Positions 26,387 to 34,640 of a DNA stretch of 64,000 nucleotides are shown one piece after another. Source of the stretch: Spirochaetales bacterium. Lineage in GTDB: Bacteria > Spirochaetota > Spirochaetia > SZUA-6 > RPPD01. The stretch is taken from the NCBI GenBank assembly GCA_016930675.1, contig JAFGGG010000006.1:1-64000 (forward strand), given 5' to 3'. The notes beneath the pieces are model-generated. The model saw nothing but the letters and a program-made list of their open reading frames with translations. It was not told the origin of the DNA and searched no databases. The position numbers and the translations under genes are program-made. How positions within the stretch are numbered: the first letter of the stretch is position 1; each line of letters begins with the position of its first letter.

Positions 26387-27553
26387 ATGAATGTATTGGA
26401 AAAGGATAAAAAAGGGACTGTTTTTCATATAAATGTCCGGGATCTTAAAGCCGGTATGATATTTGATGCTCCGGTTTATTTTGCCAGGGGATGCATGTTC
26501 TTATCTTCCGGGCTGCCTGTAAAAGCCAAAGATATTCAAAAACTAAAAGAATTGGGAATCACTGATGTGTACACCGAAGGGAATCTGGTTGCCAACGACA
26601 GTTTGTTTCTGAACAGGAAAAAGAGTCTGGAAGTATCGTATATACAACCGGGAGAAAAAAAATGTCTGAAAATATATAACTCCATATTTAAAAAGATGTG
26701 TAATGTTTTTCACAGTATAAAACAGAAGCAGAGTGTTGATCCGAGAGCCATAGATAATGTAATTAATGATCTCTACCTGGCTGTTAAGGAAGATGCCAAC
26801 AACATGGTGCAGCTTATCCTCAATATCGATAACAGCAGCGATGATCTTGTATTGAGTTCCATAAACTGCGCGATTATCTCAATCGTCATAGGCTTCAATA
26901 TGAAGCTTACCGGTCATAAAATAATCCAGCTGGCTACCGGTGCCCTGCTGCATGATGTGGGAATGCTGCGTATACCGGAACAGATAACAGGCAAGAAGAA
27001 CAAACTTTCCGCTAAGGAAAGCGAGCTCATGAGAACACATGCATTACATTCCTTTAAGATAATTTTTAAAGAACTGCATTACAGTCAGGAAGTAGCCCAT
27101 ATGGGACTGCACCATCATGAGCGCTGGGACGGTAAGGGGTATCCGGAAAGGCTGCACGGTCATAAGATCTCTATTTATACGATGATAGTTGCCGTGGTCG
27201 ATTCTTTTGTGGCCATGATTAATAAACGACCTTATAGAAAACATCTTTTGGGGTATGACGCTGTTAAAACCATTATGCGGGATACTTTTACCCGATTTAA
27301 CTCCGAAATAGTAAAAATATTCTTAAAGAGTATCGGCATCTATCCTGTGGGGAGCATGGTTCTGCTTAATGACTACCGGATCGGCAAGGTGATAGAGGTT
27401 CAAATCGGTTCTCCGTTACGGCCTAAAATAGAGCTGGTGGTGGATGAAATAGGCAGGAAGGTAACCCAGCCCCAGATTATCGATTTACTGCGAAATGAGA
27501 GTGTGTATATTCTAAAACCGCTTGACGCGCGAAAGGTAGTCGGTTCCCTGTAA
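26387..27553 (+). CDS. HD-GYP domain c-di-GMP phosphodiesterase, sigma-54 controlled
   Basis: 388 residues with the same layout as the gene at 11620: an N-terminal domain (VRDLKAGMIFDAPVYF), a linker, and an HD-GYP domain (LLHDVGMLRIP, HHHERWDGKGYP). The C-terminal extension is also shared (YPVGSMVLLNDYRIGKV). The ATG at 26387 is chosen over the in-frame GTG at 26378 because GAGGTGG lies 5 bp upstream of the ATG. It is a single gene behind a clear sigma-54 promoter, which ties c-di-GMP turnover to an enhancer-dependent signal such as motility or nitrogen state. Confidence 0.88.
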   Translation: MNVLEKDKKGTVFHINVRDLKAGMIFDAPVYFARGCMFLSSGLPVKAKDIQKLKELGITDVYTEGNLVANDSLFLNRKKSLEVSYIQPGEKKCLKIYNSIFKKMCNVFHSIKQKQSVDPRAIDNVINDLYLAVKEDANNMVQLILNIDNSSDDLVLSSINCAIISIVIGFNMKLTGHKIIQLATGALLHDVGMLRIPEQITGKKNKLSAKESELMRTHALHSFKIIFKELHYSQEVAHMGLHHHERWDGKGYPERLHGHKISIYTMIVAVVDSFVAMINKRPYRKHLLGYDAVKTIMRDTFTRFNSEIVKIFLKSIGIYPVGSMVLLNDYRIGKVIEVQIGSPLRPKIELVVDEIGRKVTQPQIIDLLRNESVYILKPLDARKVVGSL

Positions 27554-27611
27554 GGTCTACCTGCTAAACGGCGATCTCAATTTTATTTTGGTGGATTTAA
27601 AAAGCAATACA

Positions 27612-27696
27612 GCAATTCGAAATTTGCACCATAATCAACATTAAGGCAGCGGTTTTATTATAAAGCGTCATTATAATCGGGCAAATTTCGAATTGC
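27612..27696. repeat. 85-bp element with 16-bp inverted ends
   Basis: Perfect arms GCAATTCGAAATTTGC (27612-27627) and GCAAATTTCGAATTGC (27681-27696) enclose 53 bp. The same arm pattern, G-Y-R-A-T-T-Y-N-R-A-A-T-T-T-G, recurs at 60926-61015 and 62363-62448. The interior contains no ORF and differs between copies. It is probably a small non-autonomous repeat or a structured-RNA element. Confidence 0.65.
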
Positions 27697-27718
27697 CATT
27701 GCCAAATTCAGGGAACAA

Positions 27719-27748
27719 CCAATTCTAAATGTAAACATTTAGAATTGG
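27719..27748. repeat. 30-bp palindrome upstream of def
   Basis: CCAATTCTAAATG and its complement CATTTAGAATTGG flank a 4-base loop, forming a perfect hairpin 12 bp before the def -35 box. It resembles the shorter palindrome at 45110-45143, which uses the same CAATTCTAAAT arm. It may terminate leftover transcription or bind a protein. Confidence 0.55.
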
Positions 27749-27760
27749 TGAAAGCAATAA

Positions 27761-27789
27761 TTGACACCTCGTCCAGCTTTTAGTACTAT
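27761..27789 (+). promoter_or_regulatory. sigma-70 promoter of def-fmt
   Basis: TTGACA (27761-27766) and TACTAT (27784-27789) are exactly 17 bp apart. The predicted start is near 27796, only about 8 nt ahead of the ATG at 27804, and no ribosome-binding site fits, so this mRNA may be translated as a near-leaderless message. Confidence 0.7.
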
Positions 27790-27803
27790 TTTAGTAACGA
27801 ATT

Positions 27804-28307
27804 ATGGAAACAAAAACCGACCTGAAAATTATCACTCTGGGGAATTCACTGCTGAATGAGGAATCTCAAGCTGTAAACGATATCGATAAGGAATTAAATG
27901 AGTTTATAAAACAGATGTTCCACAAAATGTATGAGGGAAAAGGGATCGGTTTGGCGGCGGTTCAGGTGGGAAGACTTGTCCGCGTATTTATCACGCATCT
28001 TCCCAAGGATAAACCCCGCGTGTTTATCAATCCGGAGATTGTTTCCACTTCGATTGAAGAAAATAAGTTTGAAGAGGGATGCTTGAGCCTCCCCAATCTC
28101 TATTCTGAAATTAAACGGCCTGAGTTTGTAAAAATACAGGCCATGAATGAAAAGGCGAGGCATTTCGTGTTCGAAGCGGATGATCTGTTGGCCCGTGTAA
28201 TCCAACATGAATACGATCATCTTAACGGAGTGCTTTTTATTGATAAAGTGACAAAAAATAAAAAAAAGCAGCTTTTAAAGGTCTATCAAAGGAAAAATAA
28301 AAACTAA
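27804..28307 (+). CDS. def: peptide deformylase
   Basis: 167 residues. It removes the N-terminal formyl group from new proteins. All three family motifs are present: GIGLAAVQVG (motif 1), EGCLSLP with the metal cysteine (motif 2), and QHEYDHLNG with both metal histidines and the catalytic glutamate (motif 3). The stop overlaps the fmt start by one base, a standard def-fmt pairing. The C-terminus is Lys-rich. Confidence 0.96.
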   Translation: METKTDLKIITLGNSLLNEESQAVNDIDKELNEFIKQMFHKMYEGKGIGLAAVQVGRLVRVFITHLPKDKPRVFINPEIVSTSIEENKFEEGCLSLPNLYSEIKRPEFVKIQAMNEKARHFVFEADDLLARVIQHEYDHLNGVLFIDKVTKNKKKQLLKVYQRKNKN

Positions 28308-29245
28308 TGCGCCTACTTTTCGCGGGAACTCCTCGCTTTGCTGTTCCCAGCCTCGAGACCCTGGCAAAGGAACATGATATTTGCGCGGTGCTGACCGCTC
28401 CGGACAGGCAGGCGGGCCGCGGGAACAAGGTGATACCGTCCGCGGTAAAACAAAGTGCGGAGGCTCTGGGCCTGCCCTTGTATCAGCCTGAAAAACTGGA
28501 TGATGAATTTATTGCTGAAATAAAAGCTTTAAAAGCTGAGCTTTTGGCGGTTGCCGCTTATGGTGTTATTTTTAAAGAGAAATTTCTCAATATTTTTCCC
28601 AGGGGGGGGATAAATCTCCATCCTTCACTGCTGCCCAAATACAGGGGTCCGTCGCCCATCCCCGCGGTTATTCTGGCCGGGGAACGGGAGACCGGCGTGA
28701 CCATTCAAACACTGGCCTTAAAAATGGACGCGGGAGATATCCTGGCTCAAGAACGGTATCCTCTTGCGGGCGGAGAGACAACCGTCGACTTAAGTCAAAC
28801 ACTCTCGGAACAGGGTGCGCAGCTTTTATTGTCCGCGGTCAACGCCATTCAAAACGGGACGGCAGAGGCTAGGCCGCAGCGGGCTGAAGAGGTTTCGTTC
28901 TGCAAACTGGTTCGTAAAGAGCACGGAAGAATAGACTGGCGAAAAGAGGCGGACTACATTTCCAGAATGATTCGGGCATATTATCCCTGGCCCGGAGTGT
29001 ATACTACTTTTAAAGATAAAAAATTATTCTTTTTACAGGGTTTTACGTATAAAGAACGGGTTTTTAAGTCCGGCCATACGCCGGGTGAGGTTTTGGGAGT
29101 AGACAAACAGTGTGGAATTTTGATAAATACTAATAATGGAATATTGTGTATTAAAGAATTACAGGTTGAGTTTAAGAAGCCGTCGGCGTGGAAGGATTTT
29201 TTAAACGGCCATAAGGATTTCATTGGTGCAAAACTTGGAGGTTGA
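28307..29245 (+). CDS. fmt: methionyl-tRNA formyltransferase
   Basis: 312 residues, the usual length. It formylates initiator Met-tRNA using 10-formyl-tetrahydrofolate. The N-terminal MRLLFAGTPRFAVPSLE and the catalytic block LHPSLLPKYRGPSPI are diagnostic, with the C-terminal OB-like domain (about 205-310) after KLVRKEHGRIDW. It is translationally coupled to def by a TAATG overlap. Confidence 0.96.
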   Translation: MRLLFAGTPRFAVPSLETLAKEHDICAVLTAPDRQAGRGNKVIPSAVKQSAEALGLPLYQPEKLDDEFIAEIKALKAELLAVAAYGVIFKEKFLNIFPRGGINLHPSLLPKYRGPSPIPAVILAGERETGVTIQTLALKMDAGDILAQERYPLAGGETTVDLSQTLSEQGAQLLLSAVNAIQNGTAEARPQRAEEVSFCKLVRKEHGRIDWRKEADYISRMIRAYYPWPGVYTTFKDKKLFFLQGFTYKERVFKSGHTPGEVLGVDKQCGILINTNNGILCIKELQVEFKKPSAWKDFLNGHKDFIGAKLGG

Positions 29246-29247
29246 TA

Positions 29248-30282
29248 ATGTTTTCATTATTCGAAAAAATAAAACAAATATTTCCGGGCGCGTCCGATGC
29301 GCCCGAGACAAGAGATTTTAAAATTGCGATTTTTCTTTTGTCCAGTCTTTTGGTGGTGATAGTTATTATAGCTCTGTTTACCTTTTTTATCGTGCTGCAG
29401 GGCGGTCATGTTACCACCGTACCTGATCTGATCGGAAAGGATATTGTTGAGGGATTGAAACTGCTGCAGGCAAAAAATCTTATCGCTGAGGTGGATGAAA
29501 GATTTACGGATTCGCCTGCCGAAAAAGGAAAGATCGTTGATCAGGATCCCCCATATACAACCGAGGTGAGAGAGGGCCAGACCATAAAGCTCATGATCAG
29601 TAAAGGGGCCCCCGTGGACCGGGTGGGCAACTATGTGGGTAAATCCCTTAATGAGGTGAAGGCCTTGCTCAAAGCTCATTTTGCTACTGCCGAAACACAA
29701 CTCATTCAAATTAGCGATACGTACATCATGTATAAACATGATGAATTACCCGCAGGAACCATAATCGCGCAAAAACCGGAACCTGATACTCCCTTAAGCG
29801 ATGATGTAATTACTCTTCAGCTTGTGGTGAGTAAAGGCGGCGGTAAAAAAATGATCCAGGTGAGTAAATATACAGGGAAGAATTTCGCTCAGGCGGTGAA
29901 TGAATTGAATCAGGCGGGGATACCTTATATTTTTGTCGTAAAATCAGCTGAGGGCGGTGAACAGAACGGTGTGGTGGTAGCACAAAGTCCGGAGTCCGGT
30001 AATTCTATTCCGGAAGGCATGCTTGTATCTTTGGAAATGACAAAACCGGCTAATGTTCCTTCGGGTAATGTGTTCGGTGTTTTCAGAGCCAAAGTGCCGA
30101 ACTTTGATGTGTTGACAAATGTTGAGGTTGTCGCGGTATCCGGACAGGCCCGTACTGTATTAATGTCCATGATGCATCCGGGAGGCACCTTATCCATTCC
30201 CTATATATTAGATAAAGACGCTGAAATCGTGCTCAATATAAACGGGAGTCAGTATTTAAAAAAGCAGGTTGAGGCTTTTTAA
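29248..30282 (+). CDS. membrane-anchored protein with PASTA domains
   Basis: 344 residues. A short cytoplasmic N-terminus and one membrane helix (about 28-50, LLSSLLVVIVIIALFTFFIV) precede three PASTA repeats starting near VTTVPDLIGKDIVEGLKLL, VGNYVGKSLNEVKALL and IQVSKYTGKNFAQAVNEL. A further beta-domain ends the protein. PASTA domains usually bind peptidoglycan precursors in Ser/Thr kinases and penicillin-binding proteins, but no kinase domain is present. The ATG at 29248 follows GGAGG by 6 bp. The def-fmt-PASTA order is conserved in spirochaetes, which supports the taxonomic call. Confidence 0.86.
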   Translation: MFSLFEKIKQIFPGASDAPETRDFKIAIFLLSSLLVVIVIIALFTFFIVLQGGHVTTVPDLIGKDIVEGLKLLQAKNLIAEVDERFTDSPAEKGKIVDQDPPYTTEVREGQTIKLMISKGAPVDRVGNYVGKSLNEVKALLKAHFATAETQLIQISDTYIMYKHDELPAGTIIAQKPEPDTPLSDDVITLQLVVSKGGGKKMIQVSKYTGKNFAQAVNELNQAGIPYIFVVKSAEGGEQNGVVVAQSPESGNSIPEGMLVSLEMTKPANVPSGNVFGVFRAKVPNFDVLTNVEVVAVSGQARTVLMSMMHPGGTLSIPYILDKDAEIVLNINGSQYLKKQVEAF

Positions 30283-30316
30283 TATTCTTCGCGGTAATAC
30301 GCAATGAGAGGGTATT

Positions 30317-30388
30317 GCGAGCGTCGTATAATGGTTATTACCCGAGCTTCCCAAGCTCGTGACGGGGGTTCGATTCCCCTCGCTCGCT
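30317..30388 (+). tRNA. tRNA-Gly (anticodon CCC)
   Basis: 72 nt without encoded CCA. The acceptor stem GCGAGCG pairs with CGCTCGC. The anticodon stem CGAGC/GCTCG has loop TTCCCAA, giving anticodon CCC (reads GGG). The T arm is GGGGG-TTCGATT-CCCCT with one G-U pair, and the discriminator is T. It lies 34 bp after the PASTA gene and may be cotranscribed with it. Confidence 0.93.
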
Positions 30389-30390
30389 TG

Positions 30391-30426
30391 AAAGAAGCTT
30401 CTCAGTTTACTGGGGAGCTTCTTTTT
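30391..30426 (+). terminator. intrinsic terminator after tRNA-Gly
   Basis: AAAGAAGCTTCTC and GGGGAGCTTCTTTTT form a hairpin with some G-U pairs, followed directly by a T-run. It ends the def-fmt-PASTA-tRNA unit. Confidence 0.75.
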
Positions 30427-30601
30427 ATTGAGATAATAGAGGTTGATCGATGTGGCTTGCATGAAAACTAAAATAATACGGGGGGCGGTAGTGGACACCC
30501 CCCGTATCCATTTTTAAATGTGCGGGCACACAACGTATGCTCGCATTACTATAACACGACGTAATCACGCTTTTTGCTTCAATTTTTAAAAATATTTTTA
30601 A

Positions 30602-30630
30602 TTGAAATGAAAAAAAATGTTGTATAGAAT
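30602..30630 (+). promoter_or_regulatory. sigma-70 promoter upstream of 30662
   Basis: TTGAAA (30602-30607) and TAGAAT (30625-30630) are separated by 17 bp. An AGGAGGG ribosome-binding site follows just before the ATG at 30662. Confidence 0.55.
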
Positions 30631-30661
30631 GGCTGAGACATAACTCCTTCAGGAGGGTATT

Positions 30662-31081
30662 ATGGAATGTCCTTTTTGTAAGCAGCAAACTCCTTCGGTT
30701 TTAAATATCTGTAAAAACTGCGGCAAGGATTTAACACAATATCATGAAATCAGAGAAAAAGAAGTGCAGGCAAAAGGCAGAAAAGAGGCGCTGCTCACGA
30801 CGGTAAAATTTGCCCTGATCGCCGGCTGCGCGGATGCTGTTTTTATTATAGGCGCAATAGCGGCAGGAAAATTCGTCAGCAAGGTTTTTTTGGCGGTTCC
30901 GCTGGTACTTCTGCTCGCGGTTTGGATTACTACTAACATTATTATATCAAAGAAACTGCTTTGGATTGATTTGCGGATACTGTTTAATGCAGTGCAATTT
31001 TTAACCATGACTATCCTGGGTGGAATTTTATTGTTTATAATGGTGATGGTATTCAGATCCATGCAGATTCCTTTATTTTGA
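30662..31081 (+). CDS. zinc-ribbon membrane protein
   Basis: 139 residues. MECPFCKQQ and ICKNCGKD form an N-terminal zinc ribbon (CxxC...CxxC). A charged stretch (about 28-42) is followed by three membrane helices (about 47-70, 73-95 and 107-132). Such small ribbon-plus-helices proteins are common and uncharacterised. A strong AGGAGGG site supports the start. The following gene begins 26 bp later. Confidence 0.7.
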   Translation: MECPFCKQQTPSVLNICKNCGKDLTQYHEIREKEVQAKGRKEALLTTVKFALIAGCADAVFIIGAIAAGKFVSKVFLAVPLVLLLAVWITTNIIISKKLLWIDLRILFNAVQFLTMTILGGILLFIMVMVFRSMQIPLF

Positions 31082-31107
31082 ATGAAAAATGATCTGAGGA
31101 GTTTTAA

Positions 31108-32385
31108 GTGGAGATGCAAAAACGGCGGTTAACGGTCTATAACACCTTAACCAAAAAAAGAGAACGATTCAAACCCAAGAATGACGACATCGTAAAGATA
31201 TTCACCTGCGGCCCTTCGGTCTACAGAACCCAACACATCGGCAATTACAGGACTTTTTTATTCGAGGATATTTTGCTGCGCTATCTTGAGCTGTCGGGAT
31301 ACCGTGTTAAACGTGTGATTAATTTTACCGACGTGGAAGACAAGGCATTGGTCGAAGCAGGCCGAAAGGGGATTTCCCTGGAGAAGCTCACGCGGCCGGT
31401 AATAGAAGAGTTCAACAGGGATTGCGCGAGGCTTCATATCAAGCTTCCGCGGTCTATGCCACGCTCCTCCACGAGTGTGAAGCAGGCGGCTGAGCTAATC
31501 GGCATATTGCTGAACAAGGGAACAGCCTACCGCTACCGGGGCAATATCTATTTCGATCCGCTGAAATATGCGCATTTCGGGGAGCTGTTCGGTTTGGACA
31601 TGAGCAAGTGGCCCAAAAAAAAGATCCGCTTCAGCAAAGATACCTATAACGGACTGCGCTGGAATCTGGGGGATTTTATCCTCTGGCACGGTTATCGTGA
31701 AGGAGATCTACTTTGCTGGGACACTGAAATCGGACGGGGAAGGCCGGCGTGGAACATTCAGGATGCGGCCATGATCTACAAAGAGCTGGGCACGGAGGCC
31801 GATTTCTGCTGCGGAGGGATCGATAACCTGTACCGTCATCACGATTATAACCGGGCCGTTATGGAGTCGGTTTCCGGCAAGGAGTTTGCCCATTACTGGC
31901 TGCACGGTGAACATGTGCTCTACAATGCAAAGAAAATGGCAAAGAGTAAAGGGAACGTGATCTATGCTCAGGATCTGGTTGAAAAGGGATATTCGGGTGA
32001 GCAGATTCGTTTTTTTCTCATGTACGGCCATTATCGCAAAAAGCTGAACTACACGGAAAAGAACTTCAAGCGGGCGGCTGCTGTGCTGGATCGGTTAAAG
32101 CGTAAAATCGCAGACCTCTTTGCAATACTGCAAAAAGGGGAAAACAAGAAAAGCGGGCAAAATGCTGCGGGCACGGTTGACGGGACCCGCGGCCCGGAAT
32201 TCCTGGGGCTTTTTTATCAGTGCATGAATGATGATTTTCAGATTAAAATATTTATCAATAATGTGGATAAAAAACTGAACCGGCTCCTGAAGGACAGGGC
32301 GCAGTTGAAAAAGCTGAACGCGGCCGCTTTGCGGGAAGAGCTTACAGTAATTGATTCCGTGTTAAAAGCAGGATTAACGCGGTAA
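31108..32385 (+). CDS. cysS: divergent cysteinyl-tRNA synthetase-like protein
   Basis: 425 residues, somewhat short for CysRS. FTCGPSVYRTQHIGNYRTF holds the first zinc cysteine and a HIGN variant of HIGH, found in one CysRS clade; KMAKSKGN replaces KMSKS. Unusually, the residue matching the second zinc cysteine (normally in WHIECSAM) is Asp in WNIQDAAM, and the fourth ligand (Glu in HHENE) is Asn in HHDYN. CysRS uses that zinc to select cysteine, so function as a normal CysRS is uncertain; it could be a specialised paralogue. The GTG at 31108 has GAGGAG 7 bp upstream and is preferred to the in-frame ATG at 31114. Confidence 0.78.
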   Translation: MEMQKRRLTVYNTLTKKRERFKPKNDDIVKIFTCGPSVYRTQHIGNYRTFLFEDILLRYLELSGYRVKRVINFTDVEDKALVEAGRKGISLEKLTRPVIEEFNRDCARLHIKLPRSMPRSSTSVKQAAELIGILLNKGTAYRYRGNIYFDPLKYAHFGELFGLDMSKWPKKKIRFSKDTYNGLRWNLGDFILWHGYREGDLLCWDTEIGRGRPAWNIQDAAMIYKELGTEADFCCGGIDNLYRHHDYNRAVMESVSGKEFAHYWLHGEHVLYNAKKMAKSKGNVIYAQDLVEKGYSGEQIRFFLMYGHYRKKLNYTEKNFKRAAAVLDRLKRKIADLFAILQKGENKKSGQNAAGTVDGTRGPEFLGLFYQCMNDDFQIKIFINNVDKKLNRLLKDRAQLKKLNAAALREELTVIDSVLKAGLTR

Positions 32386-32496
32386 ATCTTTTATCCCGGC
32401 CGCTGCTTCTTGGCAGCCAATTGAGATTTTCTGTTTTATATTTGATTCCCATACATTTATGTCAGGAGAGGGAATCTTTTTCATACTAAAGTATTA

Positions 32497-32525
32497 TTGA
32501 AAAAGTTAATAGTGATACATATACT
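32497..32525 (+). promoter_or_regulatory. sigma-70 promoter upstream of the LRR gene
   Basis: TTGAAA (32497-32502) and TATACT (32520-32525) are 17 bp apart. The predicted start is about 32532, giving a leader of under 20 nt with AGAGAGAAG before the ATG at 32550. Confidence 0.55.
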
Positions 32526-32549
32526 CTTAGAATAGAGAGAAGAAGCAGA

Positions 32550-32948
32550 ATGAAATATAAAAGTATAGTGCTACTAATTATCTTTTTAGTTTTGACAATT
32601 CCTTTACACTCCCAGCAAAACATAAAGGTAAAATTTGAAGACCCGGGTTTAGAACAGGCAATTAGAAAAACTATCGATAAGCCTTCCGGTGATATTTATG
32701 CCAGTGAGCTGAAGGGATTAAAGGAATTAGATGGAGAGGATTTTAACATAATATCCCTTAAAGGAATTGAGTACTGTACTTCTCTGGAGGAACTATATTT
32801 AAGTAATAACCAGATCGGCGACCTGAGTCCGCTTATTGGGCTTAGTTCTCTGAAGGCGATTTGGATATACAGGAATCCGCTTAGTGGAGTAACAAAGAAT
32901 GATATTATTCCAAAACTTAAAAAGAACGGTGTTAAAGTGGAGTACTAG
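32550..32948 (+). CDS. exported leucine-rich-repeat protein
   Basis: 132 residues with a signal peptide (MKYKSIVLLIIFLVL...LHSQQ). The mature part holds about two internalin-type LRR units (ISLKGIEYCTSLEELYLSNN and LSPLIGLSSLKAIWIYRN). It is short, so probably a single solenoid cap rather than a full receptor. The function is unknown; the signal peptide places it in the periplasm or at the surface. The next gene is on the opposite strand. Confidence 0.7.
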   Translation: MKYKSIVLLIIFLVLTIPLHSQQNIKVKFEDPGLEQAIRKTIDKPSGDIYASELKGLKELDGEDFNIISLKGIEYCTSLEELYLSNNQIGDLSPLIGLSSLKAIWIYRNPLSGVTKNDIIPKLKKNGVKVEY

Positions 32949-32997
32949 ATCTCATTGAGTTTAGGTCTTGCAGAGTTCGCTGCATCCCCCGCTTCTT

Positions 32998-33159
32998 TCA
33001 TTCCTTCCTGAAGATAATCAGTTTTTCCATAAGCATTTCAATTGTATCCTTTTTCATGGAAATAGGGCATTCCTTTATATGATCATAGATTGCTTCCCAT
33101 ACAGTATATTCCTGTTTCGTGTACTGAGGTTTGCTTTTATGTTCTTTTAACTTTTGCAT
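32998..33159 (-). CDS. small hydrophilic protein (53 aa), hypothetical
   Basis: An ATG at 33159 (MQKLKEHKSKPQYTKQEYT) lies 10 bp after a perfect AGGAGG site (33170-33175, minus strand). The 53-residue product is charged and helical, ending EKLIIFRKE. No family is recognised. The strong ribosome-binding site and sensible composition favour a real gene, but length alone cannot prove it. Confidence 0.5.
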   Translation of the reverse strand: MQKLKEHKSKPQYTKQEYTVWEAIYDHIKECPISMKKDTIEMLMEKLIIFRKE

Positions 33160-33235
33160 CTTTATGTATCCTCCTCTTCATTTTTTATTCACCGGCCTCA
33201 CGCCCGGCTCATAATCAAAAAAAATTGGAAAATCA

Positions 33236-33673
33236 CTATTTTGTAATGGTTAGATGGCCGAAAGTAAACCAGTCTAGGTTTCCCGATGTGCCAATGGCGA
33301 CATTGCCATTGGGCAGAACAGTTATTAATGCAAATTGATTGGAGAATCCATTCATTGTGATTCCAAAATACTGGGCAGCTGCCGGTCTATACCCTGCGGG
33401 TAAGGTAAAAATCGTTTGTGCAGGTGCGATCGGACCGCTTGCCGCAGTATAATTAACTGTTCCTGTGATATGAATATTGCCGTCATTATCAATACCAAAA
33501 GCCGCATTCTGTGAGCCTGCTCCAAAATCCGCGTAATTTACGGCAAACCCGGGTCCATCCAATCCGGACACCTCAATATAAGTCATCTCGTCGATGTCTA
33601 AAGGCGGTGTGCATGAAAAAAATACAAAAAACAGCATTGGGAGGATAAAAATAAATCCATGTAGTTTTTTCAT
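33236..33673 (-). CDS. lipoprotein with beta-rich C-terminal domain
   Basis: 145 residues. The signal ends in FFVFFSC, so C21 is the likely lipidated residue. The mature domain is beta-rich and Gly/Asn-rich; its block FTLPAGYRPA and the turns DGNIHITG and NGNVAIG resemble tail-fibre or adhesin tip folds. No phage gene is near. The function is unknown. The small gene at 32998 lies downstream on the same strand, 76 bp away. Confidence 0.6.
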   Translation of the reverse strand: MKKLHGFIFILPMLFFVFFSCTPPLDIDEMTYIEVSGLDGPGFAVNYADFGAGSQNAAFGIDNDGNIHITGTVNYTAASGPIAPAQTIFTLPAGYRPAAAQYFGITMNGFSNQFALITVLPNGNVAIGTSGNLDWFTFGHLTITK

Positions 33674-33861
33674 TAAATTACCTCCATCAGTATTGGTGTA
33701 TGAATAATTAATGCAGCGTTTGCCGTAAAAATTCTGTATACCGTTTGGTATGTTTTATTTTTCAGGGAAAAGGATGTTTTTTGCCCAATCCGGACGTATA
33801 TTGACAGAAAAAAGCAGAAATCATAACATAAGATATCCTGCTATTAATAATAGGCGGATTT

Positions 33862-34461
33862 ATGTTAAATCAGAAAAAGGCCGTAAAAAGATTCTGGTTC
33901 TTAAAAGGAAGCTTAAGCGACGGCAACACCATATTCATAAAAATCGACACATTTCCGTTTGTTTTAGGCCGTGATAAAAAATGTCACCTGTTTCTCTCCT
34001 CCAAGAACGTATCCAGAAGACATGCTGAAATCAGTCTGCAGGGTGATTGTCTCAGGGTGCGCGATCTTAACAGCATGAACGGAACTTTTATCAATGGGAA
34101 GCAGATTTCAGGCAGCGAATTTCTGCGTGATGACGATACACTGGCTTTGGCTGATCAGGAGTTCAGAATATTTTTTACGGATAACAGGACCGCTGTGGGT
34201 TTGAAAAAGACCAATTTTTTTCAAGGTCCGAAAAAACGGCAGACATTCGCCCAGTTTTATAAACTCAGCAAACGTGAAGAGGAAGTATTGTTCTGTCTGC
34301 TTCAGGGTAGGTCGTCCAAAGCTGTGGCAAAAAAACTTTTTATTTCCGAAGGAACCGCGAAAAATCATATCCTAAAGATATTTAAAAAAACAAACGCCCA
34401 CTCCCGCTTCGCCCTGCTCGCGCTTTACAACAGGTTCCCCTCAACAAAAGATAAAAAATAA
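33862..34461 (+). CDS. FHA-LuxR hybrid regulator
   Basis: 199 residues. Residues 10-105 are an FHA domain (FVLGRD, NVSRRHAE, DLNSMNGTFING), which binds phosphothreonine. Residues 130-195 are a LuxR/GerE helix-turn-helix (LSKREEEVLFCLLQGRSSK, ISEGTAKNHI). The fusion implies DNA binding controlled by Ser/Thr phosphorylation, although no kinase gene is in the window. An ECF-type sigma gene follows, so the two may form one regulatory unit. The ribosome-binding site is a modest AGGCGGA. Confidence 0.82.
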   Translation: MLNQKKAVKRFWFLKGSLSDGNTIFIKIDTFPFVLGRDKKCHLFLSSKNVSRRHAEISLQGDCLRVRDLNSMNGTFINGKQISGSEFLRDDDTLALADQEFRIFFTDNRTAVGLKKTNFFQGPKKRQTFAQFYKLSKREEEVLFCLLQGRSSKAVAKKLFISEGTAKNHILKIFKKTNAHSRFALLALYNRFPSTKDKK

Positions 34462-34543
34462 GCGTATATATTGCCTGGTTTTGGGGCAAAAAATGTCACA
34501 CTTTGCTTTTGTGCACTGTATAATTAATTAAAAGCGGAAAAAC

Positions 34544-34579
34544 CGGCAGATGAAAGCGCGTCTGTACTTTTATCTGCCG
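34544..34579 (+). promoter_or_regulatory. 13-bp hairpin in the 5' leader of the sigma-factor gene
   Basis: CGGCAGATGAAAG (34544-34556) pairs with CTTTTATCTGCCG (34567-34579) with one G-U pair. It lies between a TATAAT (34519-34524) and a TAAGGAGG ribosome-binding site at 34584-34591, so it is placed to affect translation or RNA stability. There is no T-run, so it is not an intrinsic terminator. Confidence 0.55.
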
Positions 34580-34640
34580 ACGGTAAGGAGGCAATGTGCC
34601 AACGCCGAAGAGGCTGAAACTAAAACATGAGGAAAATTTA

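Noticed and set aside
30256-30498. Minus-strand ORF with GNRTPVTSLGSSG
   Set aside because: It reads through tRNA-Gly and its terminator on the opposite strand.
33236-33673. Prophage remnant, because of the tail-fibre-like FTLPAGYRPA block
   Set aside because: The protein has a lipoprotein signal and no other phage gene lies near.
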